Below, piece by piece: positions 1 to 7,422 of a DNA stretch of 64,000 nt. This stretch comes from JBBRYB01 sp038238115. Its GTDB lineage: Bacteria > Actinomycetota > Actinomycetes > Propionibacteriales > Nocardioidaceae. Within the stretch, counting starts at the first letter, position 1, and the number at the start of each line of letters is the position of its first letter. The stretch spans positions 1 through 64,000 of the forward strand of contig JBBRYB010000006.1 of assembly GCA_038238115.1 (NCBI GenBank), written 5' to 3'. The notes beneath the pieces were generated by a model that worked only from the letters and a program-made list of their open reading frames with translations, did no database searches and was not told the origin of the DNA. Position numbers and translations under genes: made by a program.

Positions 1-1
1 C

Positions 2-157
2 CCGTTCACCCGACGCCGTCACCGGATCAAAACCTTCAGCCGCTGGCAAGTCAGCCAGCCGTTCAGCGGCGTCTTCGTGTGGCGATCACCCCACGGCCGC
101 ATCTACATCGTCGACCACACCGGCACCCACCCCATCACACCCCCAGCCGCCGCCTAA
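2..157 (+). CDS. C-terminal fragment of a DUF222/HNH endonuclease-type protein, cut by the window edge
   Basis: Frame 2 is open from the left edge to a TAA at 155-157 and encodes about 51 residues. The end reads like the C-terminus of the actinobacterial DUF222 plus HNH (13E12 repeat) family: a basic RRRHRIKTF stretch, then PFSG, then WRSPHGRIYIVDHTGTHPI. Family members commonly finish with W-R-x-P-H-G followed by a hydrophobic VDHTGT motif. The HNH catalytic part would lie to the left of the window, so activity cannot be judged. These proteins are numerous in Nocardioides-like genomes and are often treated as domesticated or mobile-element associated; their role is not established. The sulfotransferase starts 158 bases later on the same strand. 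Family recognition is from memory of the terminal motif only. Confidence 0.6.
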   Translation, partial: PFTRRRHRIKTFSRWQVSQPFSGVFVWRSPHGRIYIVDHTGTHPITPPAAA

Positions 158-315
158 GGGGGACCTTGCCGGTTTCGCAGATACGCCGCTGCCGCGTGAT
201 CGGAGTCCGGCAACTCTGTGGCTCCTCGACGTCTTCCTCCCGCACCAAGGCCGGGCGGAGGTCGTCAAGCTGGGCACAAGTCGTCTCGAAGTCCGGGAAG
301 CCCTAAAGTCTGAGC

Positions 316-1221
316 GTGCCCGCTGGACCGATTCGCTACCAGTCGGACGACGAGGACAGCGGTCGATGGACCGACTTCCCGTTCCGCGATGGCGACATCG
401 TGATCAGCACGCGGTCGAGGAGTGGCACGACCTGGCTGCAGATGATCTGTGCTCTGCTCATCTTCCAGCAACCCCGGCCACCAGCTCCACTGACTCAGCT
501 GTCCCCGTGGCTGGACTGGCGCATCAGGCCAGCCGACGAGGTCTACGCCCGGCTGGAGGCTCAGCAGCACCGCCGCTTCATCAAGACCCACACCCCGCTG
601 GACGGGCTGCCGCTCGACGACCGAGCGACGTACATCGTGGTGGCCCGGGACCCCCGGGACATGTACGTGTCGCTCTACCACCAGGGGGCGAACATCGACC
701 GAGACGTCGTACGACGCCTGCTCGGAAAGCCAACACCCACCGAGCCGATCCGGCCGGTCGAGCAACGCGCAGGCCCCGAAGTGCGGCAGGCGCTGCTGAG
801 TTGGATCGACCGCGACACTTCACCGCAGCAGGAGATGGACTCAATTCGAGGCGTCATGTGGCACCTGAGCGACGCGTGGCTACGTCGGCAAGAGCCCAAT
901 ATCATCCTCGTCCACTACCGCGACTTGCAGCGCGACCTCGAGTCGGCGATGCGCCGACTTGCCGCGCTGCTTGAGATCGAGGTCTGCGAAGACAAGTGGC
1001 CTGCCTTGGTCCAAGCCGCGACCTTCGTGCAGATGCGCGGCCACGCCCACGAGCTGGTCCCGAATGACGGAGCCTCGATCCTGAAGGACGTCAGCGCCTT
1101 CTTCCGCCGGGGGACCTCCGGCGCGTGGCGTGAGTTGCTCAGCGACGGCGAGGTGGCGCACTACGACGAACGTGTCGCGGCCCTCGCACCCGCGGACCTG
1201 CTGACCTGGCTGCATCGGTAG
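316..1221 (+). CDS. PAPS-dependent sulfotransferase family protein
   Basis: A 301-residue cytosolic sulfotransferase-fold protein, expected to transfer sulfate from PAPS to a hydroxyl or amine acceptor. The 5'-phosphosulfate-binding loop is visible as RSGTTW at residues 35-40, and the 3'-phosphate site as RDPRDMYVSLYH at about 111-122. A histidine in the FIKTHTPL segment (about residue 92) matches the usual catalytic-base region. Length is normal for the family. GTG at 316 is the first start after the upstream gap and places the binding loop at the usual distance from the N-terminus. The acceptor substrate cannot be inferred: neither neighbour is a biosynthetic partner. It appears to be a single-gene unit, since the next gene starts about 100 bases downstream and belongs to another pathway. 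Confidence 0.85.
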   Translation: MPAGPIRYQSDDEDSGRWTDFPFRDGDIVISTRSRSGTTWLQMICALLIFQQPRPPAPLTQLSPWLDWRIRPADEVYARLEAQQHRRFIKTHTPLDGLPLDDRATYIVVARDPRDMYVSLYHQGANIDRDVVRRLLGKPTPTEPIRPVEQRAGPEVRQALLSWIDRDTSPQQEMDSIRGVMWHLSDAWLRRQEPNIILVHYRDLQRDLESAMRRLAALLEIEVCEDKWPALVQAATFVQMRGHAHELVPNDGASILKDVSAFFRRGTSGAWRELLSDGEVAHYDERVAALAPADLLTWLHR

Positions 1222-1321
1222 GTCAGCCAGCGCAAGGATGCGACGCCTAACCGGTCCCGGCGGGGCGGTGGTCGGAGTCTTGGTCGGGCCAGGTGTGGCC
1301 GGATCGGGCGAGCACAATGCG

Positions 1322-2197
1322 ATGATCGGTCGCGTGCCGAACTCCGTACCCGACCTCCTCGACCTACTGGAACTCGAACGGCTCGAGGTCGACCTCTACC
1401 GCGGACGGCAGCCCGACACAGGGATGCAGCGCGTCTTTGGCGGACAGGTGGCGGCGCAGGCGCTGCGGGCCGCGTGCTACACGGTCTCCGATGACCGCGC
1501 AGTGCACTCCTTGCACTCGTACTTCCTGCGGCCTGGAGACACCTCGGTGCCGATCGTGTACGACGTCGAGCGGATCCGCGACGGCCGGTCATTCTCGACT
1601 CGTCGGGCCGTCGCCCGGCAGCACGGCAGATCCATCTTCTATCTGACTGCCTCGTTTCAGGTAGAGGAGCAGGGCTTCGAGCACCAAGACGCGATGCCGG
1701 ACGTGTCGGAGCCCGAGCATTGCCCAACGATCGGGGACCTGTTCCGCACGCTCACCGGGCGCGATGACGACCGGTCGTGGGAGCGGGAGTGGGCCGCTCT
1801 CGATGTCCGCTTCGCGGGCGACTCCCGCCAGGGCGGCGTGCTGGCCGACGCGGCCACTCCCGCGCGGACGCAGATCTGGATCAAGGCGTCGGGCGAGGTG
1901 CCACCCGACCCGGTCATCAACATCTGCGTGCTCGCCTATGCCAGCGACCTCACCCTGCTCGGTGTCAGCCTCGTGCCACACGGCCTGATGATCTCGTCAC
2001 CGCGGGTCCAGCCGGCCTCGCTCGACCACAGCATGTGGTTCCACCGGCCGTTTCGCGCCGACGAGTGGATGCTGTATGACCAGCACTCGCCGTCGGCCTC
2101 GGGCACCCGTGGCTTCGCGCTGGGGCGGGTCTTCAGCCGGTCTGGTGCGCTGATCGCATCAGTCGCGCAAGAAGGTCTGATCCGGCCCACCCGCTGA
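1322..2197 (+). CDS. tesB: acyl-CoA thioesterase II (TesB family)
   Basis: Hydrolyses acyl-CoA to free fatty acid and CoA. The 291-residue product has the double-hotdog TesB layout: MQRVFGGQVAAQAL near residue 35, the N-hotdog HSYFLRPGD, then in the second hotdog YASDLTLL, SLDHSMWFHRPF and SPSASGTRG, ending with VAQEGLIR. The Asp of YASD and the Gln of AQEG correspond to the known TesB catalytic Asp and Gln. The open frame extends upstream to 1238, but homologous sequence begins only at the DLLDLLELERLEVDLYRG segment, so ATG 1322 is preferred; GTG 1334 is an alternative. A strong hairpin follows at 2262-2291, so this gene probably forms its own transcription unit. Confidence 0.88.
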   Translation: MIGRVPNSVPDLLDLLELERLEVDLYRGRQPDTGMQRVFGGQVAAQALRAACYTVSDDRAVHSLHSYFLRPGDTSVPIVYDVERIRDGRSFSTRRAVARQHGRSIFYLTASFQVEEQGFEHQDAMPDVSEPEHCPTIGDLFRTLTGRDDDRSWEREWAALDVRFAGDSRQGGVLADAATPARTQIWIKASGEVPPDPVINICVLAYASDLTLLGVSLVPHGLMISSPRVQPASLDHSMWFHRPFRADEWMLYDQHSPSASGTRGFALGRVFSRSGALIASVAQEGLIRPTR

Positions 2198-2261
2198 CCT
2201 GCAGCAGAGCGGCCAGCTGATCCGGCCGAGCGGTCAGTTGTTGGGCTGCGCAGAACCAGAG

Positions 2262-2291
2262 GAGGGCGAGGGGACCGAGCCCCTCGCCCTC
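2262..2291 (+). terminator. 12-bp perfect hairpin downstream of tesB
   Basis: GAGGGCGAGGGG at 2262-2273 pairs perfectly with CCCCTCGCCCTC at 2280-2291 around a 6-base loop. It lies 65 bases after the tesB stop and is followed by a pyrimidine-rich TCTCTGCTG tract but no true U-run. This is typical of the U-poor intrinsic terminators of high-GC actinobacteria. Confidence 0.6.
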
Positions 2292-2320
2292 TCTCTGCTG
2301 CCTGCCACGACACAGGCGGA

Positions 2321-2659
2321 CTATGACCCCATGCGCTCCGCGGCGAGGGGTTGGTCGCACAGCCGGGCGCGCCAGTATGGAAGAGACTCGGCGGGAAGGG
2401 TGTGGTAAACGCGGCCGGAGGGGTACGCGACAGCGTCCAGGCGCTCAATCATCTCCGCGGCGGCGGTGGTCAGCAGGCTCGGTGCGGTGGGCGCTCCGCT
2501 GCCCCACGGGAGCGTGACGTGTTCACGGAACAGGTGACGGAACAGGTGGCGCGACACGGGCACTCCCAGCACGAGACAGATCAATGGTGACGTCACATAT
2601 CGTGACCGCCGAGCGCCGTCGGTGCGAGTGACATCGTGATAATCGCCATGACATATCAC
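2321..2659 (-). CDS. possible small hypothetical protein or gene remnant
   Basis: I do not recognise this protein. From about 2557 down to the TAG at 2321 the minus-strand frame has strongly GC-biased third positions like real genes of this window, and the residues (HVTLPWGSGAPTAPS, then RLDAVAYPSGRVYHTLP) look protein-like rather than arginine-rich shadow. The part above about 2590 is AT-rich and overlaps two palindromes, so it is probably not coding. A GTG at 2557 preceded by GGGAG would give a 78-residue product and is a better start than 2659. CACCTGTTCCGT is tandemly duplicated near that start (HLFRHLFR). It lies in the 506-base gap between tesB and the epimerase gene, facing tesB. It may be a decayed remnant of a longer gene. 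Confidence 0.3.
   Translation of the reverse strand: MICHGDYHDVTRTDGARRSRYVTSPLICLVLGVPVSRHLFRHLFREHVTLPWGSGAPTAPSLLTTAAAEMIERLDAVAYPSGRVYHTLPAESLPYWRARLCDQPLAAERMGS
2593..2605. repeat. short dyad TCAC-N5-GTGA
   Basis: TCAC ATATC GTGA forms an inverted repeat in a locally AT-rich island. It is one of two dyads within 70 bases and could be a regulator site for the minus-strand frame at 2321-2659. No dyad-binding protein can be named. Confidence 0.3.
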
Positions 2660-2660
2660 G
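2635..2660. repeat. perfect 7-bp dyad CGTGATA-N12-TATCACG
   Basis: CGTGATA at 2635-2641 is the exact reverse complement of TATCACG at 2654-2660 with a 12-base spacer. It shares the CGTGA core with the dyad at 2593-2605, suggesting one regulator with two sites. The location is an AT-rich intergenic island between tesB and the epimerase gene. Confidence 0.4.
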
Positions 2661-2703
2661 CAGCGTTAACGGGTTCGAGGTGCGCTGGCCAGCGGGAGCG
2701 GAG

Positions 2704-3699
2704 TTAGGCGATGCGCGCCCGCCAGGCCGCGAGAAGCTCCGCCTCACGCCCCTCTGATATCCCCCAACCGCTCACCAGCGGCGGCTGCTTGTCCTTGATC
2801 CAGTCCCAGGTGTCGGAGATCGTCTCGGTGAGGGGTCGCGGCGACAGCCCCGCAGCGAACGCACGGGTAGGGTCGGCGGCCAGCGTGTACTCATAGCTCC
2901 CCTCGGTCCACAGCGGCAGCGACTGCCCGTTCTCGCCCTGTTCGCCCAGCCATGCGGCATCCACCCAGACGAGTTCCGTGTCGTGGGCGCCCACCGCCCG
3001 CACGGCCGCCTCGAGCAGGTCGCCGAACCCGTAGGGTGGCGTCGGCGACACGCTGTTGTAGTACCCGGCCTTCCGCTTCTCGGCCAGCGTGATGGTCCAC
3101 TCGCCCTGGTCGCGGGCGTCGATGACCTGCATGGGAGCGTCGTGTGGCCCCGGCACGAGCACCGCGCCGCCTCGCGCGATGCGACGCACCCACCAGGTGA
3201 AGCGGCCGGTGTGGTCGTGCGGCCCGACGACGTACGTCGGCCGGATCACGGTGAGCTGATCGGCGCCGTACGCCGACTTGGCTGCGTCCTCGCACAGTGC
3301 CTTGAGTCCGCCGTAGGTCTCGCCGGTGATCTCCTCGGTCTCCGGGTCCTCGATGCTTATCAGCGACGAGTCCTCATCCAGCCCGGGCGCGTCGGTGTCG
3401 GCGTAGACCGACATCGTCGAGATGAACACGTGGTGGCCCCCGCGCCCGTCGAGCGCCTCGGCCAGCGTCCGGACGTGGCGGGGCACGTAGGCGCACACGT
3501 CGACGGTCGCGTCGAACGTGCGGTCGTCGAGAAGTGAGAGATCCCCGTCGCGGTCCGCTCGCAGATGCTCGACGTCGGAAAAGACCGGATTGTCGCTCTG
3601 GCCACGGTGGAGCAGGGTGACGTCATGGTCGCGCGCAACGGCCACCTCGACCATGGCCCGTCCGACGAACCTGGTCCCGCCCACGAAGAGAATTCGCAT
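2704..3699 (-). CDS. NAD-dependent epimerase/dehydratase (extended SDR)
   Basis: A 331-residue cytosolic extended short-chain dehydrogenase/reductase. The N-terminal nucleotide-binding motif is MRILFVGGTRFVGR. The catalytic pair is YGGLK (Tyr-x3-Lys) at about residue 130-135, preceded by the Ser-containing ISTMSVY segment. The IRPTYVVGPHDHTGR stretch is typical of nucleotide-sugar epimerase-like and plant CSP41-like proteins. The substrate is not inferable. The frame extends upstream to 3882, but the Rossmann motif begins at ATG 3699, and a TAGAGT hexamer at 3707-3712 lies 7 bases before that ATG, consistent with a leaderless mRNA. It is transcribed away from the M23 peptidase gene, with which it shares a divergent intergenic region. 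Confidence 0.8.
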   Translation of the reverse strand: MRILFVGGTRFVGRAMVEVAVARDHDVTLLHRGQSDNPVFSDVEHLRADRDGDLSLLDDRTFDATVDVCAYVPRHVRTLAEALDGRGGHHVFISTMSVYADTDAPGLDEDSSLISIEDPETEEITGETYGGLKALCEDAAKSAYGADQLTVIRPTYVVGPHDHTGRFTWWVRRIARGGAVLVPGPHDAPMQVIDARDQGEWTITLAEKRKAGYYNSVSPTPPYGFGDLLEAAVRAVGAHDTELVWVDAAWLGEQGENGQSLPLWTEGSYEYTLAADPTRAFAAGLSPRPLTETISDTWDWIKDKQPPLVSGWGISEGREAELLAAWRARIA

Positions 3700-3706
3700 G
3701 CGGGCG

Positions 3707-3712
3707 ACTCTA
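3707..3712 (-). promoter_or_regulatory. -10 hexamer TAGAGT for the epimerase gene (leaderless)
   Basis: TAGAGT on the minus strand ends 7 bases before ATG 3699, the spacing expected if transcription begins at the start codon. Confidence 0.5.
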
Positions 3713-3901
3713 GCGATACCGGGCACCGTGCGCCGGGGTGGCCGGCCGCTCGTTGAGCGCGGGATCAGCTGAGACGCGGACAAACCGACGTTGCGGCGGT
3801 TACGGTGGAAATCCAAGGGACCAAACCAGCGAGCGAACCTGAGCACTCGTCTGCACCGCACGTGGGTGTTGTCGGCCCACAATCACGAGAGGCGGTGCCC
3901 A

Positions 3902-5098
3902 GTGCGTTCCGCTATGCGCCCCATCCGGCTTTTCGCCGGGATCGGGCTCGGCGTTTTCGCCGGCTGGCTCCTGGCGGCCGCGCCCGCGCACGCAGGCCAC
4001 CGGCCGGAGTTCCAGATGCCGTTTGCCTGCGGCGAGACCTGGGGAGCATCGACCCGCTACGACCACAGTCCGAGCCAGTACGCCGTGGACTGGAACCGCG
4101 ACGCGTACGACGAGGGTCACATCGTCGTCGCCACCGCGCCGGGAACTGTCACGGCGGTCGTCGATCTCGGCAACACGAGCTACGGCCTCTATATCGTCGT
4201 GGACCACGGGGCCGACTGGACCACCCTGCACGCCCACCTGCTCAAGACGTTCGTCGTCGAGGGCCAGCGGGTCGACGAAGGACAGCCGATCGCACTGCTC
4301 GGTACCTCCGGAGGCTCGACCGGTGCCCACCTGCACTACGAGCAGCGCCTCGGGGGCACCGACAAGCCAGCCGTGTTCAACGCCCAGCGGCTTGCGTACA
4401 ACTCGTCGCTGACTTCACGCAACTGCGTGGACGTCGGCGTCGTGGGCGACTGGAACGGCGACAAGACCAGCAGCGTGGGAGTCTTCGGTCGGCATGCCAA
4501 AAAGGGGACCTTCGTCGAACGGCTCCCCGGGGGCGCTCACGCGGTCGCACGTCTCGGCCTGCCCACTGACACCCCTGTCATCGGCGACTGGAACGGCGAT
4601 GGTCGCAGCGACCCGGGCGTATGGCGGTCGGCCACCCATCAGTTCATCCGGCCGACGGCCCCGAGGTCTGACAGGGTGATCTCGTTCGGCAAAGCCGCCG
4701 ACCTGCCGGTGGCGGGGGACTGGGACGGCGACGGTCGGGACGACGTCGGCGTCTTCCACCCGGCAACCGGCAGATTCTCTCTGCGCGTGCCGGCCGGAAC
4801 CGTGTCCACGGGAATCGTGGGAGGGCGTGGCTCCTGGCCGGTCGCCGGAGACTGGAACGGTGACGGACGCACGGAGGTGGGCGTCTACGACCCCGCGACG
4901 ACGACCTTCAGCCTGGCCCTGGACTCAGGGTCGACCAGGCAGATCGTCTTCGGTACGTCGACCTCCCTGCCGGTCGTCGGCTACTGGGGAAGCGACGCCA
5001 GATCCGACGTCGGCGTCTGGGAGCCCTCGACCGGGGTCTTCACGAAGCGACTGAGCCCCCACCGGACGCAGGCGGTGCGCTTCGGCCACCGCCGCTGA
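3902..5098 (+). CDS. secreted M23-family peptidase with five FG-GAP-like repeats
   Basis: A 398-residue exported protein. A signal peptide with a Leu/Ala-rich core ends at AAAPAHA, about residue 31. A LytM/M23 domain follows (about 35-175): HSPSQYAVDW with a zinc-ligand-type Asp, LHAHLL, and the HxH motif in TGAHLHYE. The first zinc histidine lies farther from the Asp than in canonical LytM (where the pattern is HxxxD), as in some actinobacterial relatives. The C-terminal half holds five repeats built on GDWNGDGRxDVGV, a DxDxDG-type calcium-binding FG-GAP/VCBS-like module, roughly every 45 residues. The last repeat (GYWGSDARSDVGV) is degenerate. Expected role: cell-wall hydrolase or wall-binding protein. 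GTG 3902 has GAGAGG nine bases upstream; ATG 3914 is an alternative. The 3' end overlaps convergent htdX by 59 bases. Confidence 0.8.
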   Translation: MRSAMRPIRLFAGIGLGVFAGWLLAAAPAHAGHRPEFQMPFACGETWGASTRYDHSPSQYAVDWNRDAYDEGHIVVATAPGTVTAVVDLGNTSYGLYIVVDHGADWTTLHAHLLKTFVVEGQRVDEGQPIALLGTSGGSTGAHLHYEQRLGGTDKPAVFNAQRLAYNSSLTSRNCVDVGVVGDWNGDKTSSVGVFGRHAKKGTFVERLPGGAHAVARLGLPTDTPVIGDWNGDGRSDPGVWRSATHQFIRPTAPRSDRVISFGKAADLPVAGDWDGDGRDDVGVFHPATGRFSLRVPAGTVSTGIVGGRGSWPVAGDWNGDGRTEVGVYDPATTTFSLALDSGSTRQIVFGTSTSLPVVGYWGSDARSDVGVWEPSTGVFTKRLSPHRTQAVRFGHRR

Positions 5099-5996
5099 CC
5101 CGCCCCAGCAGATGCGGCGCTCCTGAGGCTGCGGAGCTGACCCCGAAGTCGAGGTACTCGCGGTGATCGCACCAGCCGAACCGGACCGACCCCGGCAGCG
5201 GCACCGCTCGTTTGAACGCCACCTCGACGGTGAAAGCCTCGGGCAGCAGCCTCGAGAGCTCGGCCAGTGCACGTGCCTTGGTCCACATGCCATGGGCGAC
5301 GTGGTTCGCGAACCCGAACGGCCGGGCCGTCAGGTCGTACAGGTGGATCGGGTTGCGGTCCCCGGACACCGACGCGTAGCGGCGACCGAGGTCGGCCGGC
5401 AGCTCCCACACCGAACGGGCTGCCGGTGCCTCTGCCGGGACCGCGCTCGTCCCCACCTGAGCCGCACTGCGCGCCGCTTCTGCCTCCCGGGTCCGCTCAC
5501 GATGCAGAAGGACCGTCTGGTCGCGCCAGACCAGCTCGTCGGAGACGCTCGCCTCGCTGACGATCGTGATCTGTTGGCCGCGTGGATGCGGGGACGCGTC
5601 GCCAGCAACGACTGTGAGGTCGAGGCGCTCTGAGCTGGTGATGGGGCGACGCTGCTCGATCGTGTTGGCGATGTGCACGACCCCCAGCGCAGCGAAGGGG
5701 AATGCCGGGTCGCCCATGAAGAGCAGGTGAAGAGGGAACGCGAGCACGTGCGGGTACGTCGCCGGCACCTCGACGCCGGGGCCGAACCCGCACAGGTCCC
5801 GGTAGGCCTCCAGCCGCCGCCGGCCCACCTCGACACCGCACAGCCGCACTCCGCCCGCCACGGCGGCATCCTGCGGCGCGCCGCGGCGGCGACCCCTCAC
5901 GCGTCGCGCTGCCGGGGTGGCCGCCAGGACAGTCTTGGCGTACAACGGCCAGAGTCGTGGCGGAGACGACAGCGAGCGCGGGGGCACCTCAGGCAC
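5040..5996 (-). CDS. htdX: 3-hydroxyacyl-thioester dehydratase HtdX-like (MaoC hotdog)
   Basis: Resembles mycobacterial HtdX (Rv0241c): a MaoC-type (R)-3-hydroxyacyl-ACP/CoA dehydratase with two hotdog halves. Recognisable parts are the N-terminal half with FPLHLLFM and FPFAALGVVHIANTI, and the C-terminal hydratase half with GDRNPIHLYD and ANHVAHGMW, which holds the catalytic-type Asp and His of the hydratase motif. The product is about 318 residues against about 280 for HtdX. The start is uncertain: GTG 5996 overlaps the fabG4 TGA; TTG 5945 is closer to where homology begins. It is downstream of and coupled to fabG4, so dehydration probably follows reduction of a 3-oxoacyl thioester. The C-terminus is a low-complexity GGG/S tail that runs into the convergent M23 gene. 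Confidence 0.8.
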   Translation of the reverse strand: MPEVPPRSLSSPPRLWPLYAKTVLAATPAARRVRGRRRGAPQDAAVAGGVRLCGVEVGRRRLEAYRDLCGFGPGVEVPATYPHVLAFPLHLLFMGDPAFPFAALGVVHIANTIEQRRPITSSERLDLTVVAGDASPHPRGQQITIVSEASVSDELVWRDQTVLLHRERTREAEAARSAAQVGTSAVPAEAPAARSVWELPADLGRRYASVSGDRNPIHLYDLTARPFGFANHVAHGMWTKARALAELSRLLPEAFTVEVAFKRAVPLPGSVRFGWCDHREYLDFGVSSAASGAPHLLGRVSGGGRSAPPASGGGSVAS

Positions 5997-7329
5997 CCAG
6001 CAGGCTCTGCCCGCAGACCCGCACGACGTTACCCGTGACGCCGTACGATCTCGGGTCGGCGAACCAGGCGATCGTCTCGGCCACATCGACGGGCAGGCCG
6101 CCCTGGGCCATCGAGTTCATCCGGCGGCCCGCCTCGCGGAGCAGGAGCGGCATCCGGGCCGTCATCTGGCTTTCGATGAAGCCGGGGGCCACCGCGTTGA
6201 CAGTCACGCCCACCTGGGCGGCCACCGGTGCCAACGCGTCGACCAGTCCGATGACGCCTGCCTTGGACGTCGCGTAGTTGGTCTGACCGGCGTTCCCGGC
6301 GATCCCGGCAATCGATGCGACGCCGAGCACCCTGCCGTTCCGACGCACCAGGTCGTGCCCGAGCAGCTCCGAGGTGATTCGCTCGGGCGCCCGGAGGTTG
6401 ACGTCGATCACCGACGACCATCGGTCGGGAACCATGTTGACGAGCCTGCGGTCCCTCGTGACGCCGGCATTGTGTACGACGATGTCGACGGCCCCGTAGG
6501 TGTCCCGCAGGACGCGCGCGAGTCGCTGGGGCGCGTCGACGGCACTGATGTCGAGGCTGACCCGCTGACCGCCCAGCTCGTCCATCAGCACCTCGAGCCC
6601 GGAGGCTGCCGAGGGAACGTCGACGCCGACGATGCTCGCGCCGTCGCGCCGCAGAGTGCGCGCGATCGACGCCCCGATGCCGCGGGACGCACCGGTGACA
6701 AGTGCCACCGTGCCGTCCAACGGCGCAGTTGCATCGACGGAGCCGACATCGGGCTCGGGCAGGTCGAGACCGATCGTGATCACCTGGCCCGAGACGTACG
6801 CCGACTTGGCGGACAGCAGGAACGTCAGTGTGGAGGCGATCCGGTCCTCGGCCCCGGGGGAGACGTACACGAGTTGGACGGTGCACCCGCGGCCGAGCTC
6901 CTTGCCGAGGGAGCGGGTGAAGCCTTCGAGAGCGCGTTGGGCGATGCTCTCCGATGGCGTCGCGGCCAGACGCGGCGTCGTGCCCAGGACGACGACCCGG
7001 CCCGAGACCTCGAGCGCCCGGCAGACTGGGGCGAAGAACGCCGTCAGGCCGACGAGCTGCTCGCTCGACTCGATGTCGGTCGCGTCGAAGACCAGGCCGG
7101 CGAGCGGCTGTCCGCCCTCCCACGCCCGGATGACGTCCTCACCGATGGCAGCGAGCGCAGCGACGGCCTCGCCCTGGAGCCGGCCGCCTCCGCCGACAAG
7201 TACCCGACCCGGGACGAGTGGGTCGCCCGTCGAGTAGCGGGCCAGGGGCCAGGGGTCGGGAAGGCCGAGGCGCTTGACCAGCAGCCTGCCGACCGACGTG
7301 CCGGTGAGGGACTGGTAGCGGTCAGGCAT
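5989..7329 (-). CDS. fabG4: high-molecular-weight 3-oxoacyl-ACP/CoA reductase FabG4
   Basis: A 446-residue two-domain SDR. The N-terminal half is a degenerate Rossmann-like (flavodoxin-type) domain with RALEGFTRSLGKELGRG near residue 135. The C-terminal half is a classic SDR with the TGASRGIGASIA cofactor loop, the NAG motif (VVHNAGVTRDR), a catalytic Ser in VASIAGIAGN and YATSK as the YxxxK pair. The end VRVCGQSLLGA is almost the FabG4 C-terminus as I remember it. It reduces 3-oxoacyl thioesters with NADH. ATG 7329 is chosen because AGGA precedes it and because the upstream residues are non-homologous; ATG 7347 is possible. Gene order htdX-fabG4 with divergent fadA2 matches Rv0241c-Rv0242c-Rv0243. 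Confidence 0.9.
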   Translation of the reverse strand: MPDRYQSLTGTSVGRLLVKRLGLPDPWPLARYSTGDPLVPGRVLVGGGGRLQGEAVAALAAIGEDVIRAWEGGQPLAGLVFDATDIESSEQLVGLTAFFAPVCRALEVSGRVVVLGTTPRLAATPSESIAQRALEGFTRSLGKELGRGCTVQLVYVSPGAEDRIASTLTFLLSAKSAYVSGQVITIGLDLPEPDVGSVDATAPLDGTVALVTGASRGIGASIARTLRRDGASIVGVDVPSAASGLEVLMDELGGQRVSLDISAVDAPQRLARVLRDTYGAVDIVVHNAGVTRDRRLVNMVPDRWSSVIDVNLRAPERITSELLGHDLVRRNGRVLGVASIAGIAGNAGQTNYATSKAGVIGLVDALAPVAAQVGVTVNAVAPGFIESQMTARMPLLLREAGRRMNSMAQGGLPVDVAETIAWFADPRSYGVTGNVVRVCGQSLLGA

Positions 7330-7409
7330 GGAGTGGTTGGTCCTCATCGGCTCCGGCCGGCGGCGGGTCCGCAGCCCCCGAGGGCACACCGCGTCAGGCG
7401 ACGGTCACT

Positions 7410-7415
7410 TATGCT
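7410..7415 (+). promoter_or_regulatory. -10 hexamer TATGCT for fadA2 (leaderless)
   Basis: TATGCT ends 7 bases before ATG 7423. The upstream in-frame ATG 7411 lies inside this hexamer, so 7423 is the likely start of both mRNA and protein. Confidence 0.5.
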
Positions 7416-7422
7416 CACCCTA

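Noticed and set aside
5917..7410. A long in-frame N-terminal extension of fadA2
   Set aside because: It is antisense to fabG4 and htdX, is not thiolase-like, and a -10 hexamer and leaderless start place the true start at 7423.
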